A stretch of 64,000 bases of DNA, taken from contig JAVJSN010000001.1 of assembly GCA_040219355.1 (NCBI GenBank), forward strand, positions 1-64,000. Reading direction: 5' to 3'. Positions within the stretch are counted from its first letter, which is position 1; the number at the start of each line of letters is the position of its first letter. The position numbers and the translations under genes are program-made. The notes below the pieces were generated by a model, which saw nothing but the letters and a program-made list of their open reading frames with translations, searched no databases and was not told the origin of the DNA. Source of the stretch: MH13 sp040219355. GTDB taxonomy: Bacteria; Pseudomonadota; Alphaproteobacteria; Rhizobiales; MH13. Positions 25,891 through 34,955 of the stretch are shown here, piece by piece.

Positions 25891-27636
25891 ATGGCTATGA
25901 CAGACACGAGCGCAGACGCGTTCGAAATGGAAGATTTTGCAGCTCTCCTTGAAGAGAGCTACGGCGGCTCGGATGCCCTGGAAGGCACAGTCGTCAAAGG
26001 CACAGTGATCGGCATTGAGAAAGATCTCGCCGTTATCGATGTCGGCCTTAAAACCGAAGGCCGCGTGCCATTGAAAGAGTTTGGCGCAGGCGCCAAAGAC
26101 GGCGGCATCTCCATCGGTGACGAAGTCGAGGTCTATCTCGAGCGCATCGAAAACGCGATGGGTGAAGCTGTTCTCTCACGCGACAAAGCGCGCCGCGAAG
26201 AAAGCTGGGACAAGCTGGAAGTTTCGTTCACAGCCAATGAAAAAGTCACTGGCCAGATCTTCAACGTGGTCAAAGGCGGCTACACCGTCGATCTGGATGG
26301 CGCCGTTGCCTTCCTGCCGCGCTCCCAGGTCGATATTCGTCCAGTACGCGACATCCAGCCGCTGATGAACACGCCGCAGCCGTTCCAGATTTTGAAAATG
26401 GACAAGCGTCGCGGCAACATCGTTGTCTCGCGCCGCGTGGTGCTTGAAGAGAGCCGTGCCGAACAGCGCCAGGAACTGGTGCAGAACCTGGCCGAAGGTC
26501 AGGTGATCGATGGCATCGTGAAAAACATCACCGAGTACGGCGCGTTCGTCGATCTGGGTGGCATCGATGGCCTGCTGCACGTCACCGACATTGCTTGGCG
26601 CCGTGTGAACCATCCTTCGGAAGTTCTTTCCATCGGTCAGACCGTCAAAGTTCAGATCGTGCGCATCAACCACGAGACTCACCGTATCTCGCTGGGCATG
26701 AAGCAGTTGGAAGCCGATCCATGGGACGGCATTGAAGCCAAGTACCCAGCCGACGCTCGCATGACCGGCCGCGTAACCAACGTCACCGATTATGGTGCTT
26801 TCGTTGAGCTGGAACCAGGCATTGAAGGCCTGATCCACGTGTCGGAAATGTCCTGGACCAAGAAGAACGTGCATCCGTCCAAGCTGGTTTCCACCAGCCA
26901 GGAAGTGGATGTGGTGATCCTAGAAGTTGACTCCAACAAGCGTCGTATTTCGCTTGGTCTGAAACAGACCCTTTCCAATCCATGGGATCATTTCGCAGAT
27001 ATGTTCCCTGCCGGTTCGGTTGTTGAAGGCGAAGTGAAGAACAAAACCGAGTTCGGTCTGTTCGTTGGCCTGGAAGGCGACATTGACGGCATGGTTCACC
27101 TGTCGGATCTCGACTGGAACCGTCCCGGCGAAGACGTCATCGAAGAGTATGAGCGCGGTCAGATGATCCGTGCCCAGGTTCTCGACGTCGACACCGACAA
27201 AGAGCGCATCTCGCTCGGCATTAAGCAGCTCGGTGATGATCCGTTCGATGCCGCTGCTGGCACGGTGCGCCGTGGCGCGGTTGTTACCTGCGAAGTGACT
27301 GTGGTTCAGGACAATGGCGTGGAAGTGAAGATCGTCGATACCGATCTGACCGCCTTTGTGCGCCGCTCTGACCTCGCCCGCGATCGTGATGATCAACGTC
27401 CTGATCGTTTCTCGGTTGGCGATCGTTTCGATGCGCGCGTCACCCAGTTCGACAAGAAGACCCACCGCGTGTCGGTGTCGGTCAAGGCGCTGGAAATCGC
27501 TGAAGAGAAAGAGGCTGTTGCACAGTACGGCTCATCGGACTCCGGTGCCTCGCTCGGCGACATTCTTGGTGCAGCCCTTCAGGGTGGCCAGAGCGCTGAT
27601 GAAAACGACGACAAAGACGAGACCAAAGACTCCTAA
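25891..27636 (+). CDS. rpsA: 30S ribosomal protein S1
   Basis: 581 residues with six S1 (OB-fold) repeats, visible as the recurring pattern G.V.......F V.L.....GL.H.S.... For example IVKNITEYGAFVDLGGIDGL, then GRVTNVTDYGAFVELEPGIE and GEVKNKTEFGLFVGLEGDID, each ending in RRISLGLKQ-type text. S1 helps the ribosome bind messages with weak Shine-Dalgarno sequences. ATG 25897 is a possible alternative start. A clear terminator follows at 27664. Confidence 0.97.
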   Translation: MAMTDTSADAFEMEDFAALLEESYGGSDALEGTVVKGTVIGIEKDLAVIDVGLKTEGRVPLKEFGAGAKDGGISIGDEVEVYLERIENAMGEAVLSRDKARREESWDKLEVSFTANEKVTGQIFNVVKGGYTVDLDGAVAFLPRSQVDIRPVRDIQPLMNTPQPFQILKMDKRRGNIVVSRRVVLEESRAEQRQELVQNLAEGQVIDGIVKNITEYGAFVDLGGIDGLLHVTDIAWRRVNHPSEVLSIGQTVKVQIVRINHETHRISLGMKQLEADPWDGIEAKYPADARMTGRVTNVTDYGAFVELEPGIEGLIHVSEMSWTKKNVHPSKLVSTSQEVDVVILEVDSNKRRISLGLKQTLSNPWDHFADMFPAGSVVEGEVKNKTEFGLFVGLEGDIDGMVHLSDLDWNRPGEDVIEEYERGQMIRAQVLDVDTDKERISLGIKQLGDDPFDAAAGTVRRGAVVTCEVTVVQDNGVEVKIVDTDLTAFVRRSDLARDRDDQRPDRFSVGDRFDARVTQFDKKTHRVSVSVKALEIAEEKEAVAQYGSSDSGASLGDILGAALQGGQSADENDDKDETKDS

Positions 27637-27663
27637 CGGTCTTGCTCTTGAACGATGCTAATG

Positions 27664-27692
27664 AAGCCGGGCCCTTTGGGTCCGGCTTTTTT
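27664..27692 (+). terminator. Rho-independent terminator after rpsA
   Basis: AAGCCGGGCCC-TTT-GGGTCCGGCTT pairs over 11 positions (one G-T) and is followed by a run of six T. It separates rpsA from sppA. Confidence 0.9.
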
Positions 27693-27799
27693 GATTGCGG
27701 CGCCCTACGGCCTTGTTGCGGTCACGGCAAGCTGCTAGCGATCCGCTCAATTCTTTTCTTTCTCAATCCAGTTGACGTTGCAGACGGAGCTCGCCTTCG

Positions 27800-28768
27800 A
27801 TGAGCATGGACAGTATGAACGCACAGTCGCTTGTGGAACGCCGCAAGCTTCGCCGCTCACGCAGCCTTTGGCGGGTGCTTGCGGTGCTTTTGTTTGTTGG
27901 CTTGGTCGTCGGTATTCTTGCCCAAACCACCGGACTTGCAGATCGCCTTGTTGGCCGTGGTGAGCATGTGGCGCGCGTTGAACTGGATGGTTTCATCGAT
28001 TTCGATGATCCCTTCATCGCCCTCTTGGAAGACCTTGAGGAAGACGACGATGTGAAGGCCGTGATTCTAGAGGTTAATTCGCCTGGTGGCGTCGCCGTCG
28101 CTGGGGAAGTGATCTACACGCAACTGCGCGCTCTCGCCGAAACCAAACCGTTGGTGGCCGTCATCGAAGGCATTGGAACGTCAGCGGCCTATCTGGCCGC
28201 CAGCGCCAGCGAGCACATCATCGCCCGCAACGGTTCCATTGTCGGGTCCATTGGCGTTGTGGCGCAATTTCCTGACGTTTCCGAGCTTCTCGATACCGTG
28301 GGTATTGATATGTACGAGGTGCGTTCGGGCGAGCTGAAAGCCCAGCCCTCTATTTTCTCGCCTCCAAGCGAGGAAGCCATCGCTGAACTGGAACGGCTGA
28401 TTGCCTCCAATTACGACTGGTTTGTTGATCAAATCGAAGAGCGTCGCGGTTTAGATGGCGCGGTGATCCGTGGTTTTGAAGGCACGGTGTTTACCGGCGC
28501 ACGTGGTGTTGAGATGGGGCTGGTCGATGCCATTGGCGGCGAAGATGCTGCCATGACCTATCTGGCTGAAACCCATAGCATGGACGCGGAGATCGATGTC
28601 TTGAACCGCAGGCCCGAGCGACCGATGTCCCTGGCAGGTCCAACGGCCATCGCGCGGCTTGCTTTGGGTCAGGGCGGGCAGGTCACACTGGATGCAGAAG
28701 GGCTGCGCGAGGCTTTGCGCGATGCAATGCTGCTTGACGGCATCCTGTCGCTTTGGCACGGTCGTTAA
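27800..28768 (+). CDS. sppA: Signal peptide peptidase SppA (short form)
   Basis: 322 residues with one N-terminal membrane helix (about 25-42, VLAVLLFVGLVVGILA). The protease domain shows ILEVNSPGGVAVAGEVIY (oxyanion region), the nucleophile GTSAAYLAAS (about Ser128) and the general base in RSGELKAQPS (about Lys180), giving the Ser-Lys dyad of family S49. It degrades remnant signal peptides in the inner membrane. The length matches the single-domain form. It lies between rpsA and ihfB, as in relatives. Confidence 0.92.
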   Translation: MSMDSMNAQSLVERRKLRRSRSLWRVLAVLLFVGLVVGILAQTTGLADRLVGRGEHVARVELDGFIDFDDPFIALLEDLEEDDDVKAVILEVNSPGGVAVAGEVIYTQLRALAETKPLVAVIEGIGTSAAYLAASASEHIIARNGSIVGSIGVVAQFPDVSELLDTVGIDMYEVRSGELKAQPSIFSPPSEEAIAELERLIASNYDWFVDQIEERRGLDGAVIRGFEGTVFTGARGVEMGLVDAIGGEDAAMTYLAETHSMDAEIDVLNRRPERPMSLAGPTAIARLALGQGGQVTLDAEGLREALRDAMLLDGILSLWHGR

Positions 28769-28820
28769 CGGTACAAGTCCGGGTATACTGGGGCTTACAG
28801 GGCATCTCTAGAGGTATGGC

Positions 28821-29114
28821 ATGATCAAATCGGAGCTTATCCAGCGGATAACGGAACGTAATCCTCACCTCTACCAACGCGACATTGAAAATGTTGTCGC
28901 TGCCATTCTTGACACCATATCAGATGCGTTGGCGCGTGGTGATCGCGTTGAGCTGCGTGGCTTCGGTGCCTTTTCGGTAAAAAATCGACCAGCGCGCGTT
29001 GGCCGCAACCCGCGCACCGGCGAGCAGGTGCAGGTGGATGCCAAAGCGGTGCCGTTTTTCAAGACCGGCAAGGAGATGCGCCAGCGTCTCAATCCGGGTG
29101 ATAAGGGTGCTTAG
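28821..29114 (+). CDS. ihfB: Integration host factor subunit beta
   Basis: 97 residues. MIKSELIQRITERNPHLYQR at the start, RVELRGFGAFSVKNRPAR and the DNA-inserting arm GRNPRTGEQVQVDAK with its proline identify IhfB rather than HU. With IhfA it bends DNA sharply at specific sites, aiding sigma-54 promoters among others. It follows sppA by 52 bp and precedes lapA. Confidence 0.95.
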   Translation: MIKSELIQRITERNPHLYQRDIENVVAAILDTISDALARGDRVELRGFGAFSVKNRPARVGRNPRTGEQVQVDAKAVPFFKTGKEMRQRLNPGDKGA

Positions 29115-29143
29115 AGCGTATCTCGGTTAGATGGGAGCCTTCA

Positions 29144-29506
29144 ATGCTTGGTAAGATTGCCAGCCGCCTCTGGACTGTTTTGATCGTTCTGCCGCTTGCG
29201 GTGGTGTTGATTGTTTTTGGCGTTGCCAACCGGCAAATTGTGCAAATTTCTCTTGATCCGATCGCAACCGAAGCGCCCTGGTTTGCAGTCTCAGTACCGC
29301 TTTTCGTGGCGCTTTTTTGCGCCCTGATCCTGGGCGTTCTGATCGGCGGCATCGCAACATGGTTCACCCAAGGCGCGTATCGTAAAGAAGCCCGGCAGAA
29401 AAAGGTGGAAGCCACCAAGCTGGCGCGCGAACGCGATGTGCAAAAAGAACAGCTGAACAAGTTGGCTGGCGTGCGCGCCTTGCCGAGCCCAGCCTCACTT
29501 CGCTAG
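29144..29506 (+). CDS. lapA: LapA (DUF1049) domain membrane protein
   Basis: 120 residues with two membrane helices (about 11-26 and 47-70) and a basic cytoplasmic tail with coiled-coil character (KEARQKKVEATKLARERDVQ). NRQIVQISLDPIA after the first helix and the GVLIGGIATWF pattern in the second are typical of the LapA/YciS family. In E. coli LapA works with LapB on LPS biogenesis; the gene commonly follows ihfB in alphaproteobacteria. No LapB is seen here. Confidence 0.85.
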   Translation: MLGKIASRLWTVLIVLPLAVVLIVFGVANRQIVQISLDPIATEAPWFAVSVPLFVALFCALILGVLIGGIATWFTQGAYRKEARQKKVEATKLARERDVQKEQLNKLAGVRALPSPASLR

Positions 29507-29544
29507 CCTGCATCTGACCTCATCCACGCACGAGGCGGCTGACC

Positions 29545-30507
29545 ATGCGGATCATCACAGCGGCCGACATTGCCGAAGTTGCTGATTTTCGCGATCTTAT
29601 AGAAACGCTTCGCGAAACCTTTAGACATCCGCCCATCGCGCCGCAGCGCCATCATCACACCATTGAGCGCCCCGGCGACACGCCGGATTCCACGCTGTTG
29701 ATCATGCCCGCCTGGACAGATTTCGCGACCCAAGGCAGCTCGACCAAAGGATATACGGGCGTCAAAGTCGTTTCCGTCGTCCCGGACAACAAGCTGCGTA
29801 GCCTGCCCAGTGTAGTCGGTGCCTATCTGCTTTTGTCTGGCGAGAGTGGCGTGCCGCTGGCTCTGCTCGATGGCCAAGCGCTGACCCTGTGGCGCACCGC
29901 AGCAGCCTCGGCATTGGCATCAGCCTATCTGTCACGCACCGACTCCACCAAGCTGTTGATGGTCGGCGCCGGGGCCTTGGCGCCTTACCTCATTCGCGCG
30001 CACTGCGCGGTACGGCCTATTGACCATGTGTTGATCTGGAACCGGGGAATAGAGCGGGCACAGAAAGTTGCCTCCAAACTGTCCGACTTACCGGCGCGCG
30101 TGTCCGGGACCGAAGATTTGGAAGGGGCTGTGCGCGGCGCCGACATCATCTCCTGCGCGACGATGAGCGAAGAACCATTGCTAAAGGGCCGATGGCTTTC
30201 CACCGGTCAGCACGTTGATCTTGTTGGGGCTTTCAAGCCGAGCATGCGCGAGAGCGATAATGATGCGATCGCCAGAGCGCGCGTGTTTTGTGACACACGC
30301 GAAGGTGCATTGAATGAGGCTGGCGATCTTGCCATTCCGATAGCTGAAGGCCGCTTTAGCGCCGAGGATGTTGCCGGAGACCTGTTTGATCTCTGCCGCG
30401 GCGAACGCGCGGGCCGCCGGTTTTATGACCAGATCACGCTGTTCAAATCGGTTGGCACGGCAGCAGAAGACTTGGCCGTTGCGGCCCATGTGTTCGCCCG
30501 CGCCTAG
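29545..30507 (+). CDS. Ornithine cyclodeaminase/mu-crystallin family protein
   Basis: 320 residues. The family pattern is complete: KGYTGVKVVSVVPDNKLRSL, YLLLSGESGVPLALLDGQAL, TLWRTAAASALASAYLSR, the Rossmann region LLMVGAGALAPYLIRAH and VDLVGAFKPSMRE near the C-terminus. Family members include ornithine cyclodeaminase, alanine dehydrogenase and ketimine reductases, so the reaction cannot be assigned. It stands where trpF often follows in relatives. Its stop is 15 bp from that of the convergent HPr gene. Confidence 0.87.
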   Translation: MRIITAADIAEVADFRDLIETLRETFRHPPIAPQRHHHTIERPGDTPDSTLLIMPAWTDFATQGSSTKGYTGVKVVSVVPDNKLRSLPSVVGAYLLLSGESGVPLALLDGQALTLWRTAAASALASAYLSRTDSTKLLMVGAGALAPYLIRAHCAVRPIDHVLIWNRGIERAQKVASKLSDLPARVSGTEDLEGAVRGADIISCATMSEEPLLKGRWLSTGQHVDLVGAFKPSMRESDNDAIARARVFCDTREGALNEAGDLAIPIAEGRFSAEDVAGDLFDLCRGERAGRRFYDQITLFKSVGTAAEDLAVAAHVFARA

Positions 30508-30522
30508 GCGGCATGCTCAGTG

Positions 30523-30834
30523 TTACTCGTCTTCACCAAATCCATCATCGACCAACGCGCAGATAGCTTTTAACGCCTCATCGGCTTGTGGCCCGGTGGC
30601 ATCAACGGTGATTTCGCAGCCTGGTGCAGCGGCCAGCATCATAAGCCCCATGATAGAGGTTCCACCCACCGATTGCTCGCCTTTGGTTACAGTGATTTCA
30701 GCATCGAAGCTCTCAGCCAATTGAACGAATTTGGCTGAGGCGCGTGCATGCAAACCGCGCTTGTTACGGATCAGCACATTGCGCGGGCTGGGCAGCGCTG
30801 GCGAAGGTTCTGCTTGTGCAGCTGATTCACTCAT
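30523..30834 (-). CDS. Phosphocarrier protein HPr (NPr-type)
   Basis: 103 residues. NKRGLHARASAKFVQLAES contains the phosphorylated histidine (His29) and GGTSIMGLMMLAA contains the regulatory serine (Ser60, matching Ser46 of classical HPr). It carries phosphate from EI-Ntr to EIIA proteins, and the serine is the target of the HprK encoded at 31352-31834. Its start overlaps the EIIA-Man stop (ATGA). About 15 extra N-terminal residues compared with E. coli HPr are proline/alanine-rich. Confidence 0.93.
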   Translation of the reverse strand: MSESAAQAEPSPALPSPRNVLIRNKRGLHARASAKFVQLAESFDAEITVTKGEQSVGGTSIMGLMMLAAAPGCEITVDATGPQADEALKAICALVDDGFGEDE

Positions 30835-31232
30835 CCTGCATCCAAGATTTGACTGGCCACCGAGATGTACTTGCGGCCCGCCTCGCTGGCGTGGGCTACG
30901 GCTTCGGTCATCGCCATGTCGCTGCGAATACTGGCAAGCTTGACCAACATGGGAAGATTGACCCCGGCCAGCACCTCCACCTTGGAATCATCCATAATCG
31001 ATATGGCGAGGTTGGACGGTGTGCCGCCAAACATATCCGTGAGCACGATCACGCCATCTCCGGTGTCGGCACGCGCTGCCGCCTGAACGATATCGCTGCG
31101 GCGTGCTTCCATGTCATCGTCGGCGCCGATGCAGATGGTTTCAAGTTGGGTTTGTGGGCCGACAACATGCTCAAGCGCGGATTTGAACTCCAGCGCAAGG
31201 TTGCCATGGGTAACAAGAAGAAGACCGATCAT
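30831..31232 (-). CDS. PTS mannose-type EIIA domain protein
   Basis: 133 residues, a single EIIA-Man fold. MIGLLLVTHGNLA holds the active histidine (His9), and VIVLTDMFGGTPSNLAISIM and VNLPMLVKL are family landmarks. In alphaproteobacteria this protein acts as a regulatory sink of the incomplete PTS and has no matching membrane EIIC/EIID, none of which is seen here. It is encoded between hprK and HPr, consistent with a phosphorelay serving regulation. Confidence 0.92.
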   Translation of the reverse strand: MIGLLLVTHGNLALEFKSALEHVVGPQTQLETICIGADDDMEARRSDIVQAAARADTGDGVIVLTDMFGGTPSNLAISIMDDSKVEVLAGVNLPMLVKLASIRSDMAMTEAVAHASEAGRKYISVASQILDAG

Positions 31233-31351
31233 GGGGCCCTTAATGCATCAGTTGGGAGCGTCCAGCCCCATGAGGTGACGCGCATCCTTTACCCGTTTTG
31301 TGGCGATGGCAAGGGGCTTTACGGGCCAATTAGGAGCTTTGCGTGCACCTG

Positions 31352-31834
31352 CTAACACGACAGCAAAGCAGCGGCTGTACGCACCAAAAGCATCTGATGG
31401 GCCAAGTCCCCGATCGGCACTTCAACGTGGCCAAGCTGATAGCCAGATAGGGTCGTCGTGCGTGCTTCTGGCAGGCGCTCTATATCATCCACAGGCATCA
31501 GATCGACCACAAGGTGGATTGGCCCTTTCTCCCGCCACGGCAGACCCAGGATACCCACACCACGCACCTCAATACGCCCGGCAAGATTGGGCGCAGGGGA
31601 GGCCCAAAGCTGCTGACCCGCCTCTAGCGTGATGTAATCATCACCTATCAGCGCGGTGACAGACTCGGTTTTTGACCCCGCATCGTGCGTTGCGTTGCAT
31701 CCAGACCCTTCCAGAAGGGCATAGGCCAGGCGGGATTTGCCGGAACCGGATGCGCCACGGATCACGATGCCAACACCATCAAGCAAAAGTGCTGTGGCGT
31801 GGGTGGGTCTTGGGTTGGCTGGCTCAGAGATCAC
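31352..31834 (-). CDS. hprK: HPr kinase/phosphorylase, short alphaproteobacterial form
   Basis: 160 residues. Walker A IRGASGSGKSRLAYALLEG near residue 27, IGDDYITLEA (the family DD motif) and the signature region IEVRGVGILGLPW identify the catalytic C-terminal domain of HprK. The N-terminal domain of the about 310-residue Firmicutes enzyme is absent, which is normal in alphaproteobacteria. It phosphorylates HPr on serine, coupling ChvGI and the PTS. Its ATG overlaps the chvG stop. Confidence 0.92.
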   Translation of the reverse strand: MISEPANPRPTHATALLLDGVGIVIRGASGSGKSRLAYALLEGSGCNATHDAGSKTESVTALIGDDYITLEAGQQLWASPAPNLAGRIEVRGVGILGLPWREKGPIHLVVDLMPVDDIERLPEARTTTLSGYQLGHVEVPIGDLAHQMLLVRTAAALLSC

Positions 31835-33651
31835 GCCAGATCATCAGTGCTGGCAGGCAGCCGCACCGTGAAGCGTGCACCCCCTGGGGTATCTTCGTGC
31901 GGTCCAGGGCGATTGCTCGCCTGGATGGTGCCATCGTGCACTTCGATGATTTGGCGCGAGATCGAAAGACCAAGGCCGGAGTTGTTGCCGTAGCCCGATT
32001 GCTCAGCCCGGTCAGTGTAGAACCGCTCAAAGACGCGCTCTAACACGTCAGGGCGCAGACCAGGGCCTTCGTCCTCAATCTCGACAACCAGCATGTCATC
32101 GTCCCGTCGCACGCGCACCTGAATGGTGCCGCCTTCAGGCGAGAATGAGCGGGCGTTATCGAGCAAGTTGGTGAACACCTGACCAAGGCGGGACTCGTGG
32201 CCATTGAGCAAAAAGCCGCGCCCGCCTGACTGAACAAAGGCCAGATTGACTGAAATGCCTGCCTTGGCGCCCAACTCGCGCTGCACACCCACCACGGCCT
32301 CCATTAGGGGCTTCAGATCGATTGGCGCAGCATCCTCGCGGGCAAGCTCGGCATCCAAACGCGAGGCGTCGGAGATATCGGAGATCAGCCGGTCGAGCCG
32401 CATCACATCGTGCTCAATCACTTCAAGCAGGCGTTGGCGGCTTTCTTCGCGCGTAACGCGGGGCAACGTTTCTACCGCGCTGCGCAGCGACGTCAGCGGG
32501 TTTTTCAACTCATGGCTGACATCGGCAGCAAAGCTCTCAATGGCATCCATGCGATTGTAGAGCGCATCGGTCATGCGGCGCAGCGTGGTGGCGAGGTGAC
32601 CGATCTCATCACGCCGACCTTGGAAGCTTGGCAACGTTTCACGCGCCTTGACGGAATAGCGCACGCGATCGGCGGCATCAGACAGTTTGCGCACCGGTCC
32701 AGCAATGGTGCTGGCGAGCAACAGGGAGAGGATAACCATCACGCCAGCAGCGACCAGAAACACCCGCAAGATCGACATACGCTCATTGAAAATGATCGCA
32801 TCGATATCACCGCCCTGGGTGGACAGAAGAAGCGCGCCAAGATTGGCTCGAAAACGCTGGATAGGTACGGAAACCGAAACGACCAGCTCGCCGCGATCAT
32901 TGACACGTACGATACTGGCGGGTTCACCGGCCATGGCTGAGCGAACCTCCGGCAAAACAAGCCCATTGCCGCCGCCAATCTCCTCGTAGGAGGGCATGTC
33001 AAAGCGGCGTAGATAAAGCAGCCCACGCTGCCAGATCTTGTCCCACCAGCCCGGCTCATTGCCGGTGGCGATGGGCAAATCGAAGCGCAAAATCGACCCG
33101 CGCGCGTAGAGCGCCTGACTGTCCACCACCAAACTGCCTTCCGGGTCGTAAATGCGCGCCCGCGTCCCAGTTGGCGTGATAAGGCGGCGCAAAATGGGCG
33201 CCACTTGTTCAGGATTAATCGGAAATTCTAGGCTTTCCAACGGATCGTCGAACGCTGACAAGCTTTCACCGGCTTGCAGCTCCAGCAACCGATCAGGATC
33301 GATGATGATCGTGTTGTTATCATCCACATTGGCGGAGGCGACGATAGCGCTGGCGATGATTTCACCCTGAACCAGCAAGCTCTGCACGCGCGCATCGATG
33401 AGGCCTTCGCGAAACTGGTTGAGGTATAAAATACCGCTCACCAGAGCCACCAGGCCAACCAGGTTCAAAAAGACGATTCGGCGGGTAAGCGAAGAGAAAA
33501 TGGTGAACCGCGTGGCCGCACCCCGACGGGCGCGGCGTATGCGCCAACCACGCCAAAGGCGCCCAAGCGTACTGGTTCGCAAGCCCGGCCCGCCGGCCCT
33601 CTTTACGTCGGTATCAGCGAAACTGATCTGGTCATCGCTGCGATCTACCAT
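31831..33651 (-). CDS. chvG: Sensor histidine kinase ChvG (ExoS)
   Basis: 606 residues. TM1 (about 58-78, IVFLNLVGLVALVSGILYL) and TM2 (about 298-320) enclose a periplasmic stimulus-sensing domain. A HAMP linker, the H-box SFAADVSHELKNPLTSLRSA (about His380) and an HATPase domain with NLLDNARSFSPEGG, DEGPGLRPDVLERVFERFYT and NSGLGLSISRQI follow. ChvG responds to acid and envelope stress and signals to ChvI, controlling exopolysaccharide, motility and host interaction in rhizobia, Agrobacterium and Brucella (BvrS). It is cotranslated with hprK. Confidence 0.94.
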   Translation of the reverse strand: MVDRSDDQISFADTDVKRAGGPGLRTSTLGRLWRGWRIRRARRGAATRFTIFSSLTRRIVFLNLVGLVALVSGILYLNQFREGLIDARVQSLLVQGEIIASAIVASANVDDNNTIIIDPDRLLELQAGESLSAFDDPLESLEFPINPEQVAPILRRLITPTGTRARIYDPEGSLVVDSQALYARGSILRFDLPIATGNEPGWWDKIWQRGLLYLRRFDMPSYEEIGGGNGLVLPEVRSAMAGEPASIVRVNDRGELVVSVSVPIQRFRANLGALLLSTQGGDIDAIIFNERMSILRVFLVAAGVMVILSLLLASTIAGPVRKLSDAADRVRYSVKARETLPSFQGRRDEIGHLATTLRRMTDALYNRMDAIESFAADVSHELKNPLTSLRSAVETLPRVTREESRQRLLEVIEHDVMRLDRLISDISDASRLDAELAREDAAPIDLKPLMEAVVGVQRELGAKAGISVNLAFVQSGGRGFLLNGHESRLGQVFTNLLDNARSFSPEGGTIQVRVRRDDDMLVVEIEDEGPGLRPDVLERVFERFYTDRAEQSGYGNNSGLGLSISRQIIEVHDGTIQASNRPGPHEDTPGGARFTVRLPASTDDLA

Positions 33652-33680
33652 CCAGCCCTAACTTGCTGACCCATTGTGGT

Positions 33681-34415
33681 TCAGCTTTCTTTGAACTTGT
33701 AGCCGACACCATAAAGCGTTTCGATCATATCGAAGCTGTTATCGACCTGCTTAAACTTCTTGCGCAGTCGCTTAATGTGGCTATCGATCGTGCGATCATC
33801 AACATAGACCTGATCGTCGTAGGCCGCATCCATCAACGCATTGCGGCTTTTCACGATGCCGGGACGGTGTGCGAGGGATTGGAGGATCAAAAACTCTGTC
33901 ACGGTGAGCGTAACGGGCTTGTCCTTCCAATTGCAGGCGTGCCGATCCTCATCCATCACAAGATCACCGCGCTGAAGAACCTGGCCAGTTTCTTCACCTG
34001 AGGCTCTGGATTCATGCGCGGCCACGCCTGCGCCATTTCCGCCACCGGCACGGGCTTGAACGCGGCGCAGCAAGGCACGCACCCGCTCGACCAACACACG
34101 CTGTGAAAACGGCTTCTTGATAAAATCATCGGCCCCCATTTTCAGACCGAACAGTTCGTCGATCTCATCATCTTTCGATGTCAGGAAAATGACCGGCAAA
34201 TCGCTGATCTGACGGAACCGGCGCAGCAATTCCATGCCATCCATGCGCGGCATTTTGATATCAAAAATGGCAAGATCTGGTGGCGCCATCTGCATGCCGT
34301 CCAGCGCTGAAGCCCCATCTGTGTAGGTTTCCACACGATAGCCTTCAGCCTCCAGCGCAATGGCAACAGAGGTTAGGATGTTGCGGTCATCATCAACCAG
34401 CGCAATGGTCGGCAT
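33681..34415 (-). CDS. chvI: Response regulator ChvI (OmpR family)
   Basis: 244 residues from ATG 34415. AAAGGAG lies six bases upstream and decides this start over the frame's earlier ATG at 34466. The receiver has DDD at 8-10, the phosphoacceptor in LAIFDIKMPRMDG (Asp52), T and K in FLTSKDD and FIKKPF. A winged-helix domain ends with DDRTIDSHIKRLRKKFKQ and LYGVGYKFKE. It pairs with ChvG, encoded 29 bp downstream. The glycine-rich linker (RAGGGNGAGVAA) is somewhat longer than usual. Confidence 0.95.
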   Translation of the reverse strand: MPTIALVDDDRNILTSVAIALEAEGYRVETYTDGASALDGMQMAPPDLAIFDIKMPRMDGMELLRRFRQISDLPVIFLTSKDDEIDELFGLKMGADDFIKKPFSQRVLVERVRALLRRVQARAGGGNGAGVAAHESRASGEETGQVLQRGDLVMDEDRHACNWKDKPVTLTVTEFLILQSLAHRPGIVKSRNALMDAAYDDQVYVDDRTIDSHIKRLRKKFKQVDNSFDMIETLYGVGYKFKES

Positions 34416-34955
34416 GGTTGCTCCTTTGGGGGACGGTCGGGCAAGCGACATGTGATCGGTTTGCAAGGCGAAGCTCTTTCATGGTTCGGCTGTAGCATAA
34501 TTTGCCACAATTGGTCTTGTGCGCTTATCGATTATGACAAACGCACGGCTTGGCAGCTCCAGCCCGGAAGCTTGACCGTCGGTTGTCGGTTTGATTGCGC
34601 GGAAATTATGGCAAGCGTGTTTGATCCTGCTCGCAAAAAGACGCACCAATGATCAAAGACTGCCCCAAGCAAACAGCCAAACCCTGAGCAGATCACCAAC
34701 TGACCGTACTAGCATTTCAGGTGCTTATCGCGGGCCAGTGCTTATCGATTAAGCACCGGAAACGCTTTTGTCTTCGAATGTTCATGATGTCGATCAATTC
34801 GCCGCACGCCGCTGTTGTTCACTGCCGTTTCACCCCTTAATGCCTCCGCCACCTTGCTGGCTGGCGTGCATCGCAACATCGCCAAAACCGGGGGTGGGAA
34901 GGCCGGGAAATGGGAGATTTTCGGCGCCCTAGCGCAAATCTAAGGAACGCTTGAC
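34416..34955. promoter_or_regulatory. Divergent chvI-pckA intergenic region with repeated CTTATCG motifs
   Basis: This 540-bp gene-free stretch should hold the promoters of chvI and pckA. The motif CTTATCGATTA occurs at 34524-34534 and 34741-34751, and GTGCTTATCG occurs at 34721-34730 and again at 34738-34747. The last copy forms a perfect inverted repeat GTGCTTA-TCGAT-TAAGCAC (34738-34756). Repetition and symmetry suggest a binding site for a regulator that I cannot name. No open frame of interest is seen. Confidence 0.5.
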
